DNA of 64,000 nt, from assembly GCF_001482385.1 (NCBI RefSeq), contig NZ_CP013611.1, positions 4,347,501 to 4,411,500 on the forward strand, read 5' to 3'. The notes beneath the pieces were generated by a model. That model was not told the DNA's origin. It did no database searches and saw only the letters and a program-made list of their open reading frames with translations. Position numbers and translations under genes: made by a program. Positions within the stretch are counted from its first letter, which is position 1, and the number at the start of each line of letters is the position of its first letter. This document shows, in pieces, positions 8,534 through 18,245 of the stretch. The DNA comes from Pseudoalteromonas rubra. Lineage in GTDB: Bacteria > Pseudomonadota > Gammaproteobacteria > Enterobacterales > Alteromonadaceae.

Positions 8534-9477
8534 AATACTTCCCGCTGCATCCATTTAAGGTTATAGAAGCGATCTTCATTTTTTAACTGGCCTGCGCGAT
8601 ACGCGGCGATCAGCTCTTCAATTGCTATGGCGACATTTTTAGTCGGCTTAAAGCCGGTCGCCAGGAGTTTGTCTGAGTTGATGCGGTAACATCTTGGGTC
8701 GTTTGAAGGTGTCACTTCAATGTCGCACTCAACCTGAGCTTTTACCATGTTCGCGATATCCATGATGGAGATATTCTCAAAGCCTGCATTGAACACCCCA
8801 CTGGTTTTTTCGGGATGCTCCAGCATATAGATATACAGGTCCGTAATATCGTCGATATGGATGTTTGGCCTTACTTGCGCACCACCAAAAACGGTGATTT
8901 TGCCATTCTCAAGTGCCTGCATCGTCAACATATTGACGGACACATCCAGTCTTTGGCGGGGCGATAAACCACACACGGTGGCAGGGCGAACAATTTGTAC
9001 AGCCATATCGTCGGCATAGCTTAGTAGCACACGTTCGGCGACCATTTTGGTTTTGTTATATTCTGAGATGGGCTCTAAAGTTAAGTCTTCAGTGACCTGC
9101 TCTTCATCTTTCACACCATAAACACTGCCTGAAGAGGCGTAAATGAATTGCTTGATACCGGCACGTTTCGCTTTGTCTGCCAGCTGCATTGTGGCCAGTG
9201 CGCTTACTTCCCAGGTCAGTTTAGGGTCCAGGTCTCCACAGGGGTCATTGGCAATTGAGGCCAGATGAATAATGCTGTCTACACCACCCAGTTCAATGTC
9301 TGAGGTATGACGCACGTCACCTTTAATCACAGTGAGGTTTTCATGTTCAGGCAGGAAGTTACCGAACCATTGGGTGTCCAGCGCGATAACCTGGTAGCCT
9401 TTGGCGAGCAGCTTAGGTACTAATACCGTGCCTTTATATCCGGTGGCACCGGTCACTAAAACGGTTTTATTGCTCAT
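8530..9477 (-). CDS. NAD-dependent sugar-nucleotide epimerase/dehydratase
   Basis: This 315-residue extended SDR protein has the NAD motif TGATGYKG (9-16), the SSGSVYG strand (115-121) and an intact catalytic YNKTK pair (Tyr140, Lys144). A PNIHIDD substrate segment near 205 and a short C-terminal domain follow. It resembles UDP-glucose/GlcNAc 4-epimerase-like enzymes of surface polysaccharide loci. It is the first gene after a 93 bp gap in the operon and overlaps the SIS isomerase gene by 4 bp. The substrate cannot be named from sequence. Confidence 0.85.
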   Translation of the reverse strand: MSNKTVLVTGATGYKGTVLVPKLLAKGYQVIALDTQWFGNFLPEHENLTVIKGDVRHTSDIELGGVDSIIHLASIANDPCGDLDPKLTWEVSALATMQLADKAKRAGIKQFIYASSGSVYGVKDEEQVTEDLTLEPISEYNKTKMVAERVLLSYADDMAVQIVRPATVCGLSPRQRLDVSVNMLTMQALENGKITVFGGAQVRPNIHIDDITDLYIYMLEHPEKTSGVFNAGFENISIMDIANMVKAQVECDIEVTPSNDPRCYRINSDKLLATGFKPTKNVAIAIEELIAAYRAGQLKNEDRFYNLKWMQREVL

Positions 9478-9570
9478 TTTTCTCTCTTTTTGAATATTTT
9501 AATCACCCGGTATGACAATGCTAACGCAAATATCGTGCCTAAAATGCAGGTGTCAAAGACCTACTTTGTG

Positions 9571-10296
9571 CTAAACAGTTTTCTGTTCAACGTGCTTATT
9601 TATATCGGCAAGGTGGGGGTAATTCTTTAATGTTTCTAATAACTCGCTGTAACCAAAGTCGAGGCGATTATCCAATTGCTGATAAATTGCCTGAATTGCG
9701 GTGTAATCATCCGGCTCATCTAATGTCAGCCGATAATGGCTGTGGTCGTCGCCTGCACTGATGATGTGGCTATTCATGGTATTGAACTTTGCCATACCTA
9801 AAGTGACATGCTCTCTGTCTGGTGCGCTGGTGGCGAGCTGGTGCGTGCGTGCCAGCAAGCGAAATGCGAATACACAGGTATCCAGACCGCGAGGAAAGCC
9901 GCTATGTGGGCCGAGGCTGACCATATCTACATCATGATTGTGGTAGTAAGTGATGGCTTGACGAACCAAATCAGCATCAATGAGAGGACAGTCACTGGTC
10001 AGGCGTACAATGGCGGTATTGTCTTTTGCACCAAACTGACGGGCAGCCAGATAGTAGCGACTTAGTACATCTTCCGTACTGCCCTGAAAATACTTTACTC
10101 CAAGGCGCTGACACAGAGCGACAATAGGATGTTCGCTGCCATCGTCGGTCGTTGCAACGATCACATTTTCCGTCAAATCTTGAAGTCGCTCCAGCATCAC
10201 TTGCAGCACAGTGCTATTACACAGAGGCAACAGCACTTTGCCGGGTAGTCGTGTTGAGGTCATTCTTGCCTGAATAATGATTTGAACTTTATTCAT
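9571..10296 (-). CDS. SpsF-type cytidylyltransferase-like protein
   Basis: This protein of about 241 residues begins with the nucleotide-binding signature IIIQARMTSTRLPGK (residues 6-20), typical of the SpsF/CMP-sugar synthetase-like family. In Bacillus, SpsF accompanies NeuB-like SpsE and PseG-like SpsG. It is the only nucleotidyltransferase in the window, so it could activate the nonulosonate made by the divergent pse genes or the phosphorylated sugar of its own operon. The start is uncertain. In-frame ATGs at 10314 and 10305 and a TTG at 10329 lie upstream, and none has a clear ribosome binding site. The 10296 start places the signature where relatives have it. Confidence 0.75.
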   Translation of the reverse strand: MNKVQIIIQARMTSTRLPGKVLLPLCNSTVLQVMLERLQDLTENVIVATTDDGSEHPIVALCQRLGVKYFQGSTEDVLSRYYLAARQFGAKDNTAIVRLTSDCPLIDADLVRQAITYYHNHDVDMVSLGPHSGFPRGLDTCVFAFRLLARTHQLATSAPDREHVTLGMAKFNTMNSHIISAGDDHSHYRLTLDEPDDYTAIQAIYQQLDNRLDFGYSELLETLKNYPHLADINKHVEQKTV

Positions 10297-10329
10297 TGAA
10301 GTCATTGTTATCATTGTAATTGAGATCAA

Positions 10330-10481
10330 TATAGCAAATGATTACACTCAAAGACAGAGACAAAGTGGCGTTGAAGCGCGCGAACCTATTGACTTTGGAC
10401 AATGTTTACTCATTTTTTCAAAAAGGGCGCACTTTTTGCTTAATTTGATAGAGATGCCAGCGTAAAACAAGAAGGCGCACA
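10330..10481. other. Divergent intergenic region between the two glycan operons
   Basis: This spacer of about 150 bp separates the minus-strand sugar operon from the plus-strand pseI operon, so it should hold promoters for both. A TTGACT hexamer near 10390 resembles a -35 box, but no convincing -10 partner at 16-18 bp was found on either strand. Confidence 0.4.
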
Positions 10482-11522
10482 GTGAATTTTCAGAAACAGA
10501 TTACCATAGCAGGCAAGCAAGTCGGTCATGATCAGCCCTGCTACATCATTGCGGAAATGTCTGCAAATCATGGCCAGTCATTAAGTAAGGCCAAAGAGCT
10601 GGTGCATGCGGCAAAAGAAGCCGGGGCCGATGCGATAAAGCTGCAAACCTATACGGCAGACACCCTGACCATGGACTGTAAACTGCCGCATTTTGAGGCC
10701 ACGGGCCCATGGCAGGGGCAATACTTGTACGACTTGTATAAAGGGGCCTATATGCCCTGGGACTTTCATGCCGAGTTATTTGAGTTGGCTGAAAAAATAG
10801 GTATTACCTGCTTCTCTTCCCCCTTTGACAAAACGGCAGTTGATTTACTCGCTCAGTTGAATGCGCCGGCCTACAAAATTGCCTCGCCGGAGTTGATTGA
10901 TCATCAACTTATCCGCGATGTCGCAGCAACCAACAAACCAGTGATTATGTCGACGGGGGGAGCGACTTTGGTTGAGATTGCTGAAGCCGTAAAGGTGGCT
11001 GAGGAAGCGGGTATTAAAGAGCTATGCTTGATGAAGTGCACCAGTACTTACCCGGCGCCTGCTGACAGTATTAATCTGCGTACCATTCCGCATATGCGAG
11101 AGGCCTTTGGCTGTCCTGTCGGTTTGTCTGATCATACTTTAGGTAATGACGTGCCTTTGGCATCCGTGGCTGTGGGCGCTTGCATGATTGAAAAGCACTT
11201 TGTGATGAGCAAAGAGGACGATACCGCCGACAGCTTTTTCTCAATGACACCTGATGAATTAGCCGCTCTGGTGCATGGCGTGCGGCAAATAGAAATGGCG
11301 ATGGGGCAGGTTCATTACCCGAGTGAAGCGTCCAAAGCACGCCGCTGCGTTTACATCGTTAAGGACATTCAAGCAGGTGAGCGGATCACTGCAGAGCATG
11401 TGGCACAGATGCGCCCAGGTGGCGGCGAAATCATGCCCAAATCGCTACCAGATGTGATTGGCCGCACGGTAAATAAGGCGATGATACGTGGGATGCAGTT
11501 AAGCTGGGGAGATATGCTATGA
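10482..11522 (+). CDS. pseI: Pseudaminic acid synthase-type NeuB family protein
   Basis: This 346-residue protein condenses a six-carbon 2,4-diamino sugar with phosphoenolpyruvate to give a nine-carbon nonulosonic acid. The TIM barrel starts with IIAEMSANHGQ and includes KLQTYTADT, FSSPFD, KIASPE and the metal-binding SDHT segment. A C-terminal antifreeze-like SAF domain covers about residues 285-346. It begins with GTG, preceded by AAGAAGG. PseI is favoured over NeuB or LegI because PseB, PseC and PseG homologues are all nearby. The downstream acyl carrier protein gene overlaps by 4 bp. Confidence 0.88.
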   Translation: MNFQKQITIAGKQVGHDQPCYIIAEMSANHGQSLSKAKELVHAAKEAGADAIKLQTYTADTLTMDCKLPHFEATGPWQGQYLYDLYKGAYMPWDFHAELFELAEKIGITCFSSPFDKTAVDLLAQLNAPAYKIASPELIDHQLIRDVAATNKPVIMSTGGATLVEIAEAVKVAEEAGIKELCLMKCTSTYPAPADSINLRTIPHMREAFGCPVGLSDHTLGNDVPLASVAVGACMIEKHFVMSKEDDTADSFFSMTPDELAALVHGVRQIEMAMGQVHYPSEASKARRCVYIVKDIQAGERITAEHVAQMRPGGGEIMPKSLPDVIGRTVNKAMIRGMQLSWGDML

Positions 11523-11770
11523 GCACACAGCGTGAAGCCGTACTGGTTTTGTTAAAAGAATTTTTCGAAGCGCGCGCTGTGGTTGTAAGCGAAGCGGACT
11601 TTGAATCCTTCGACTTTATTGCAGCCGGTGTGCTGGACTCTTTCGAAGTATTGTCGATGATCATGCACATTGAAGCGCATTTGGGTTTGTCTGTCCCGCC
11701 AGAGTTACTGCTTGAACCACGAAATGCACAAGTGGGTTGTTTTGTTGATGCCATAGTGGCGCTGGCATGA
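11519..11770 (+). CDS. Acyl carrier protein
   Basis: This 83-residue acidic helical protein has the phosphopantetheine attachment motif in GVLDSFEVL, with Ser41 as the expected modification site. It should carry an acyl group as a thioester after modification by a phosphopantetheinyl transferase, which is not encoded here. It overlaps pseI and the pseG fusion by 4 bp each. With the acyl-AMP ligase two genes downstream, it suggests an acyl chain loaded on this ACP and passed to the sugar by the acyltransferase domain of the next gene. Confidence 0.85.
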   Translation: MSTQREAVLVLLKEFFEARAVVVSEADFESFDFIAAGVLDSFEVLSMIMHIEAHLGLSVPPELLLEPRNAQVGCFVDAIVALA

Positions 11771-13365
11771 TAGCCATTCGTGTGGATACGCGCTGTGGCT
11801 TAGGTCACTTTATGCGCATGAAGTGGTTGGCCAAAGCACTGATTGAACAACAGCAGCAAGTGATAATGCTGGTGGATGAGCATACGGTGCCGGTGCGTTT
11901 TTATCATGACGTGGATATTGAACTGATCGAAGTCCCGCAACAACCTAATACAGTCAGTGACGCGCAGTTTGCGCTCGATATGCTGGGGCAGCGAGGCGAT
12001 AAGGTGAGTGGCTGGGTGGTTGATGGCTACGGCTTTGATGTGCAATGGGAAACACATATTCGGCAAAGTGGTGTACCACTGTTGGCTATGGATGACTTAG
12101 CCCGGGAGCATGCTGCTGATTTGGTGGTTGATGCCAAATGGCAGGGGTCACAAACTACCTTACGTTATGATGGTAAACTGGCTGGACACAGCCAGACTTT
12201 ACTGGGGCCGGATTACTGTATTTTGGCACCTGAATACCATAACCCAGAGGCACAAGTGCGTGATGGTGGGCTACTCTTTTCACTGGGGGGAGGTGGCGAC
12301 TGGCGTGTGCCGGCAAAGTGGATTGCGCGTTTGCTCGACGCACCTCCAGAAGGGCTGGAGACCACAGAAATTCAGGTTGTGATTGGACCTAAAGCGACAA
12401 GTACTGAGCAACTGCATATTCTGGCAGCACAACACCCACGGCTGACTTTAATTGAACAGGCAACTAGTCTCGCACCGTATTATCAGCGCTGTGGCCTGTT
12501 TGTGGGTGCGCTCGGCACATCTTTGTATGAACTGGCCGCAACACAAACGCCTGCATTGAGCTTTAGCCTGGCAGTCAATCAGGATAATGCATTAGCGGAC
12601 CTTGAGGCGCTGGGGCATTACCTTCATATTCCAGACTTGTTGGCACAAGACACACATAAAGTTATCGAGCTAATTGCAACTTTGTACTATGAGCGTAAAC
12701 GGGTGCACCAACTTTGTACAAAAGCGGTTGTCAGGGTGGATGGACTGGGCGCGCAGCGTATAGCCTCTGCGCTGTTAAATGGAACCGGAGCAGGGTTGAC
12801 AGAACTTAGAGACGTCAATGAACAGCCACAAATCAGCTGGACACTGGCAAATAACTTGCGATTGACTGCGGTGACAGATGCCCACATCAATCGCTATCTC
12901 AGCGCCCGTAACCGCAGTGATAACGCCTGGCGCATGACCATTACCGATCGAATTAATGAAGTGGATCACTATCGCTGGTGGTTCCGCCAAACACGTGACT
13001 CATTTGTGCTGTTACAAGACGAAGAACCATTACTCTATGTCTGGCACCAATGTACCACAATAGATGGACAGGCTTATCTGTTTGGTGGCTGGTTTGCAGC
13101 CAGTGATGCGGTGAATTTTGTGCATGCTCAGCTTATCTTGCAGTGGCAGCTAACTCATACAGCTGAGGTTTACCCTGACGCTATCTGGGTTGCCGTGATC
13201 AACAAGCAAAATCGGTTTGTTAACTTGCTGAATGAGCGCGCCGGCTTTGTTGCATTGGCTGATAATGAGCCCGGTCATGACGCCGCGCGGCGGCTTTTTC
13301 CCAATGCCAGTCCTGCAGACTTTAACTTTGTTGGCAAATATCCACCGAGGACAAACTGTGAGTAA
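11767..13365 (+). CDS. pseG: PseG-like UDP-sugar hydrolase fused to a GNAT acyltransferase
   Basis: This 532-residue protein has two parts. Residues 1-337 match PseG, which removes UDP from the UDP-2,4-diamino-trideoxy hexose before the PseI step. The GLGHFMRM motif with His14 and the UDP-binding GALGTSLYELAA segment are visible. After a short linker, residues about 350-525 look like a GNAT acyltransferase, ending with an N..N..LL..RAGF acyl-donor helix as in PseH. The separate PseH enzyme N-acetylates the 4-amino group before PseG acts, so the fusion would join consecutive steps. With an ACP and an acyl-AMP ligase in the same operon, the acyl group may be something other than acetyl. That is inference. 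Confidence 0.82.
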   Translation: MIAIRVDTRCGLGHFMRMKWLAKALIEQQQQVIMLVDEHTVPVRFYHDVDIELIEVPQQPNTVSDAQFALDMLGQRGDKVSGWVVDGYGFDVQWETHIRQSGVPLLAMDDLAREHAADLVVDAKWQGSQTTLRYDGKLAGHSQTLLGPDYCILAPEYHNPEAQVRDGGLLFSLGGGGDWRVPAKWIARLLDAPPEGLETTEIQVVIGPKATSTEQLHILAAQHPRLTLIEQATSLAPYYQRCGLFVGALGTSLYELAATQTPALSFSLAVNQDNALADLEALGHYLHIPDLLAQDTHKVIELIATLYYERKRVHQLCTKAVVRVDGLGAQRIASALLNGTGAGLTELRDVNEQPQISWTLANNLRLTAVTDAHINRYLSARNRSDNAWRMTITDRINEVDHYRWWFRQTRDSFVLLQDEEPLLYVWHQCTTIDGQAYLFGGWFAASDAVNFVHAQLILQWQLTHTAEVYPDAIWVAVINKQNRFVNLLNERAGFVALADNEPGHDAARRLFPNASPADFNFVGKYPPRTNCE

Positions 13366-14875
13366 TATCTATCAAATTTTTGCACAGCACGTGCAGTCTC
13401 AGCCAGATAAAACCGCATTGGTGTTTGAGCAGCAAACCTTGAGTTATCAGGCCCTGAATGTCGAAGTATTAAAGCTTTGTGCGCATTTTAGCCGGTTAGG
13501 GTTGCAACCAGGTCAACGGGTGGCGTTGTTTGCCCCGAATGGCCTCGAATATCCGGTTGTGATGCTGGCGGCAGCCCGTCAGGGTCTGGCTATTGTGCCT
13601 TTGCCTATCAGTCTGAAAGGGGGTGCACTGTCGGTGGCGCTCAAGAAAACGCCTGTTGCGGCAGTGATTGCCTGGCCTTCTATTGGTCGAATCTTACTGG
13701 CAGACGCCGTCATTGAGCCCACAAACCTGATCAGCTTGTCGCAGCCGGTTGCGGATGAGCCTTGTTGGCAGGATATTATGTCAGAAGAGCTAACCGTGCA
13801 GTCGATGAATGCGCCAGAGCAAAAGGTGGATGTTAACAGCCCCTATATACTAACTATGACATCCGGATCCACGGGTCAGCCCAAACCCATAGTGCTTAGC
13901 CAGCAGTGTAAAATCAGCCGCGCTTTTGACGCCACGATAAATTACTACGGGTTATCCCCGGATGAAGTGGTGTTGGTCGCTACACCACTGTATCATTCTC
14001 TTGCCCAGCGTGGGGTACTGATGCCCCTGATGTTAGGTGCAACCAGTGTGATCTTGCCAAAATTTACCTTACCAAAGTGGCTCGCGGCTATCGAGACGCA
14101 TCGAGTGAGTTTTTTGTTTGCTGTATCAGCTCAATTAGAGAGTTTGCTCAGCAGTGATGAAGAAGCTGATTTGAGCTCATTGCGTTGTGTGGTGTCGTCT
14201 TCTGCGGTGCTGTCAGCTGAGTCTAAGCAGGCTTTGTTGAGCAAATTACCCTGTCGCTTTCATGAGTGCTATGGCGCTTCTGAAGTAGGCGTGGTCAGTG
14301 ACTTTTGTGTTAGTGAGCGGCGTGATAAAAACGGCGCGGTCGGTGAGGCTTTGCCGTTTGTGCAGGTTAAAATCCTGGATCAGCAAAGACAGACTATGAG
14401 TGCGGGGGAAATTGGCGAAATTGCCTGTCAGACGATAACCGGTTTCAGTGGTTATTTGAAAATGCCCCAGCAAACCCAGGATGCATTTGATCCACAAGGT
14501 TACTTTCTGACCGGTGATTTGGGTTATCTGGATGAAGATGGCTTTCTATATTATGTTGGACGAAAAAAAGAGGTGATCTCCAGTGGGGGGATCAATATTT
14601 TTCCTCAGGACATTGAGGCGGTTTTCAGAAAGCATCCGAAAGTCGTGGATTGTGTGGCCTTTGGTTGTGCAGACAGGCAGTTGGGTGAATACATCAAAGT
14701 GGTCTATGAGCAACAGGATGACACGGATATCAGCCGCGAGTTAAGGCTTCTGTGTTTGTCTGAGCTGACGGACTATCAGCAACCGCGCTCGCTCGAACGC
14801 ATTAGTGCGCTGCCAAGAACGCCAATGGGCAAGGTCCTCAGAAATGACGTGAAAACACTTTTTTCCGAAGTGTGA
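13358..14875 (+). CDS. Acyl-AMP ligase, ANL superfamily
   Basis: This 505-residue adenylating enzyme has the phosphate loop TMTSGSTGQPKP (about 167-178), the YGASEVG substrate/ATP motif, TGDLGYLDEDG and the hinge GRKKEVISSGG. The C-terminal catalytic lysine is in PRTPMGK. It should activate a carboxylic acid with ATP and load it onto CoA or, more likely here, the operon ACP. The GTG start at 13358 has CGAGGA upstream and overlaps the pseG fusion by 8 bp. An upstream in-frame start at 13232 would add residues with no family counterpart. It is the last gene of the operon. Confidence 0.85.
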   Translation: MSNIYQIFAQHVQSQPDKTALVFEQQTLSYQALNVEVLKLCAHFSRLGLQPGQRVALFAPNGLEYPVVMLAAARQGLAIVPLPISLKGGALSVALKKTPVAAVIAWPSIGRILLADAVIEPTNLISLSQPVADEPCWQDIMSEELTVQSMNAPEQKVDVNSPYILTMTSGSTGQPKPIVLSQQCKISRAFDATINYYGLSPDEVVLVATPLYHSLAQRGVLMPLMLGATSVILPKFTLPKWLAAIETHRVSFLFAVSAQLESLLSSDEEADLSSLRCVVSSSAVLSAESKQALLSKLPCRFHECYGASEVGVVSDFCVSERRDKNGAVGEALPFVQVKILDQQRQTMSAGEIGEIACQTITGFSGYLKMPQQTQDAFDPQGYFLTGDLGYLDEDGFLYYVGRKKEVISSGGINIFPQDIEAVFRKHPKVVDCVAFGCADRQLGEYIKVVYEQQDDTDISRELRLLCLSELTDYQQPRSLERISALPRTPMGKVLRNDVKTLFSEV

Positions 14876-14879
14876 TCCG

Positions 14880-14903
14880 GGTGTCAGGCTTATACCTGAC
14901 ACC
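14880..14903. terminator. Candidate bidirectional terminator between convergent genes
   Basis: A perfect 9 bp inverted repeat (GGTGTCAGG and CCTGACACC) with a 6-base loop sits between the acyl-AMP ligase stop and the convergent oxidoreductase. The oxidoreductase stop codon lies in the loop. There is no T run on either side, so intrinsic termination is unproven. Confidence 0.45.
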
Positions 14904-16020
14904 AACTGTGTTGCTCATTAGAGGTCACTGCTGCTTCAAAGAGTGCCAGCCCCGCCTGAGCCTGCGCAAATCCAAACACATATTCATTTGTTGGGGCTAT
15001 GTCTGTCTGATAAGCACAGAGCGCCTGATGAATATCGGTGTACAGATTCGCAAATGCTTCAACAAATCCGGTCGGGTGACCGGGCTTCATTCGGTTGTAA
15101 CGGAACTGGTTGGCATATTGACACTGACCTGCACGGTCCAGTATTTCGCGTCTGCCATCACTGTATTGCAATTGTAACTCATCCGGGTTGAGCTGCACCC
15201 AGGTGGCACTGCCCGCTGTACCATACACTCGGATCTGCAGGCCGTTACGGTGGCCGATAGCGGTTTTCGACATCCACATACTGCCGTGGATCCCATCGGG
15301 GTATTTAAGGAGCATTTGTACATCGTCAATCAAACCCGGATAATCTGAGTGATTGGCAAACTGAGCGCAGGTTTCTGTCGGTTCCCGTTCCAGCAAGTAG
15401 CTCGACAAGTGATGTAAATGGACGCCCAAATCAAGGCAGATAGTGGGGACCTGATAGTCCTGAAGTCGCCACGCCTGCGGCTTGGCAGGTTTACCCGCGA
15501 TATCAGGTGGACGCTTGAAGCCTTCCTGGGGCATCTCCAGGTGGATTTTTTGGATTTGACCTAATTTACCCTTATTAATCAGGTGTTTGAGCTCCCGAAC
15601 CATAGCGTAACCGCTGTAGTTATAAGTCACAGCCAGGAAGTGTTTGGCAGGATCATACACGGTCGCTAAAGCCTGGGTTTCAGCGGTACCGCAGACCAGT
15701 GATTTTTCGCAAATGATCGGAACATTCTCGTTCAGTAACGCCGTCAGTACTTCCAGATGATGAGGCGTGGGTGTGAGCACGACGACAGCGTCTACAAGAT
15801 CTTTTTCTTGTTTGATAAGCGTCCGCCAGTCGCTGTAGGTCCGCTCAGGAGCGATATCCCACTGCTGTGCGGTCGCTGCATTAGCATTTTGATCGCGACT
15901 GAAGGCACCTGCAACCACTTTGAAGCGATTGTCCAGTTGTGCAGCGGTAAAGTGGACGTAGCCAACGGCCGAGTTCATCCCTCCGCCGATAAAGGCAAGG
16001 TTTAAAGGCTTAGTTGTCAT
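14890..16020 (-). CDS. Gfo/Idh/MocA-family NAD(P)-dependent sugar oxidoreductase
   Basis: This 376-residue protein has an N-terminal Rossmann fold (FIGGGMNSAVG, about residues 10-20) and a C-terminal Gfo/Idh/MocA domain. The usual EKP motif reads CEKS, and the DLGVHLHHL segment supplies the catalytic Asp and His. Such enzymes oxidise or reduce sugars and sugar nucleotides; in nonulosonate loci they modify the ring or side chain. The gene lies 6 bp after pseC and convergent to the acyl-AMP ligase, so it is probably the last gene of a pseB-pseC-oxidoreductase operon. The substrate is not known. Confidence 0.82.
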   Translation of the reverse strand: MTTKPLNLAFIGGGMNSAVGYVHFTAAQLDNRFKVVAGAFSRDQNANAATAQQWDIAPERTYSDWRTLIKQEKDLVDAVVVLTPTPHHLEVLTALLNENVPIICEKSLVCGTAETQALATVYDPAKHFLAVTYNYSGYAMVRELKHLINKGKLGQIQKIHLEMPQEGFKRPPDIAGKPAKPQAWRLQDYQVPTICLDLGVHLHHLSSYLLEREPTETCAQFANHSDYPGLIDDVQMLLKYPDGIHGSMWMSKTAIGHRNGLQIRVYGTAGSATWVQLNPDELQLQYSDGRREILDRAGQCQYANQFRYNRMKPGHPTGFVEAFANLYTDIHQALCAYQTDIAPTNEYVFGFAQAQAGLALFEAAVTSNEQHSWCQV

Positions 16021-16026
16021 GGGCTG

Positions 16027-17217
16027 CTACTCCTTGTGTGCTGTGTGAGTATGTTGCCAGTCGCTGAGTAGCTGACAAAGGGTTTCAACGACCTGTTGTT
16101 GCTGTGGTGCGGTTAAAGACGGAAACAAAGGCAAGGTGATGGCACTATGGTAATACGCCTCACTGGCCGGGCAATATCCGGGCTTAAATCCCTGTTTCTG
16201 ATAGTAAGGTTGTAAATAGATAGGGATATAATGCACATGCGCAAAGACCCCTTGGGCTCTCAATTGAGTGACCAGATACTCATGTAATTGCCGGGTACTA
16301 TGAGCAATTCTGACGACGTACAGGTGATAGGCACTGTACTGATCATCAGACTGGGCCAAAGGGGTTACGCCTTCAACCTCTGCAAACAGGGTGTCGTAGC
16401 GTTGCGCCAGCCGGTTACGGGTGGCAACAAATTGATCAAGCTGCGTTAGCTGGCTCAAACCCAGCGCTGCATGCAGATCGGTCATACGATAGTTGAAACC
16501 TAGTGCGTGCTGTTGATAGTACCAAGGGCCATGACTGGGCTCAGTCAACAGAGTGGGATCTGCCGTAATGCCATGACTACGCAACGAGCGCATGCGCTGC
16601 GCAAGCGCCTCATTTTGCGTGACGGCCATACCGCCTTCCGCCGACGTAATAATTTTAACCGGGTGGAAGCTGAACACACAAATGTCCGAATAGTCGCAGT
16701 GACCAACGGGGGTATTCTGATAGCGTCCTCCGATGGCGTGGGACGCATCTTCGATGACTTTAAAGTCATACTGCCTGGCCAGTTTCGCGATGGCTTGCAT
16801 ATCACAACTCTGACCTGCAAAGTGTACGGGGATCACAACATCTGGCAACCGTCCTGCTTCATATGCGTGTTGTAACTTTTCAGCTAAGGCTCCGACACAC
16901 AGGTTGCCTGACGCCTCATCGATATCCACGAAGTCGACGGAGGCACCACAATAAAGCGCACAGTTTGCCGAGGCAACAAATGAATTTGGTACCGTCCAGA
17001 CCAGACTGTTCTGTGTGACATCGAGTGCCATACAGGCAACATGTAAAGCTGACGTAGCGCTATTTACTGCGACGGCATGGGATGCCTGGCAGTATCTGGC
17101 AACGGCTTGTTCAAACTGAGGTACAACCGGTCCTTGGGTCAGAAAATCAGACTGTAACACCGCGACTACCGCGTCAATGTCCTGCTGCGCGATGCTCTGT
17201 TTGCCATAAGGGATCAT
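16027..17217 (-). CDS. pseC: UDP-4-keto-sugar aminotransferase PseC, DegT/DnrJ/EryC1 family
   Basis: This 396-residue PLP enzyme transfers an amino group to C4 of the keto sugar produced by PseB. The PLP lysine is Lys188 in FSFHPVKIITSAEGG and the cofactor aspartate is Asp157 in EDASHAIGG. The GFNYRMTDLHAALG and HYIPIYLQPYY motifs are typical of this family. The start at 17217 is chosen because a perfect AGGAGG lies six bases upstream; the ATG at 17238 overlaps pseB and lacks one. Adjacent pseB supports the PseC assignment. Confidence 0.9.
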   Translation of the reverse strand: MIPYGKQSIAQQDIDAVVAVLQSDFLTQGPVVPQFEQAVARYCQASHAVAVNSATSALHVACMALDVTQNSLVWTVPNSFVASANCALYCGASVDFVDIDEASGNLCVGALAEKLQHAYEAGRLPDVVIPVHFAGQSCDMQAIAKLARQYDFKVIEDASHAIGGRYQNTPVGHCDYSDICVFSFHPVKIITSAEGGMAVTQNEALAQRMRSLRSHGITADPTLLTEPSHGPWYYQQHALGFNYRMTDLHAALGLSQLTQLDQFVATRNRLAQRYDTLFAEVEGVTPLAQSDDQYSAYHLYVVRIAHSTRQLHEYLVTQLRAQGVFAHVHYIPIYLQPYYQKQGFKPGYCPASEAYYHSAITLPLFPSLTAPQQQQVVETLCQLLSDWQHTHTAHKE

Positions 17218-17234
17218 GTTATCCTCCTGGCGTA

Positions 17235-18245
<1,011 letters not shown>

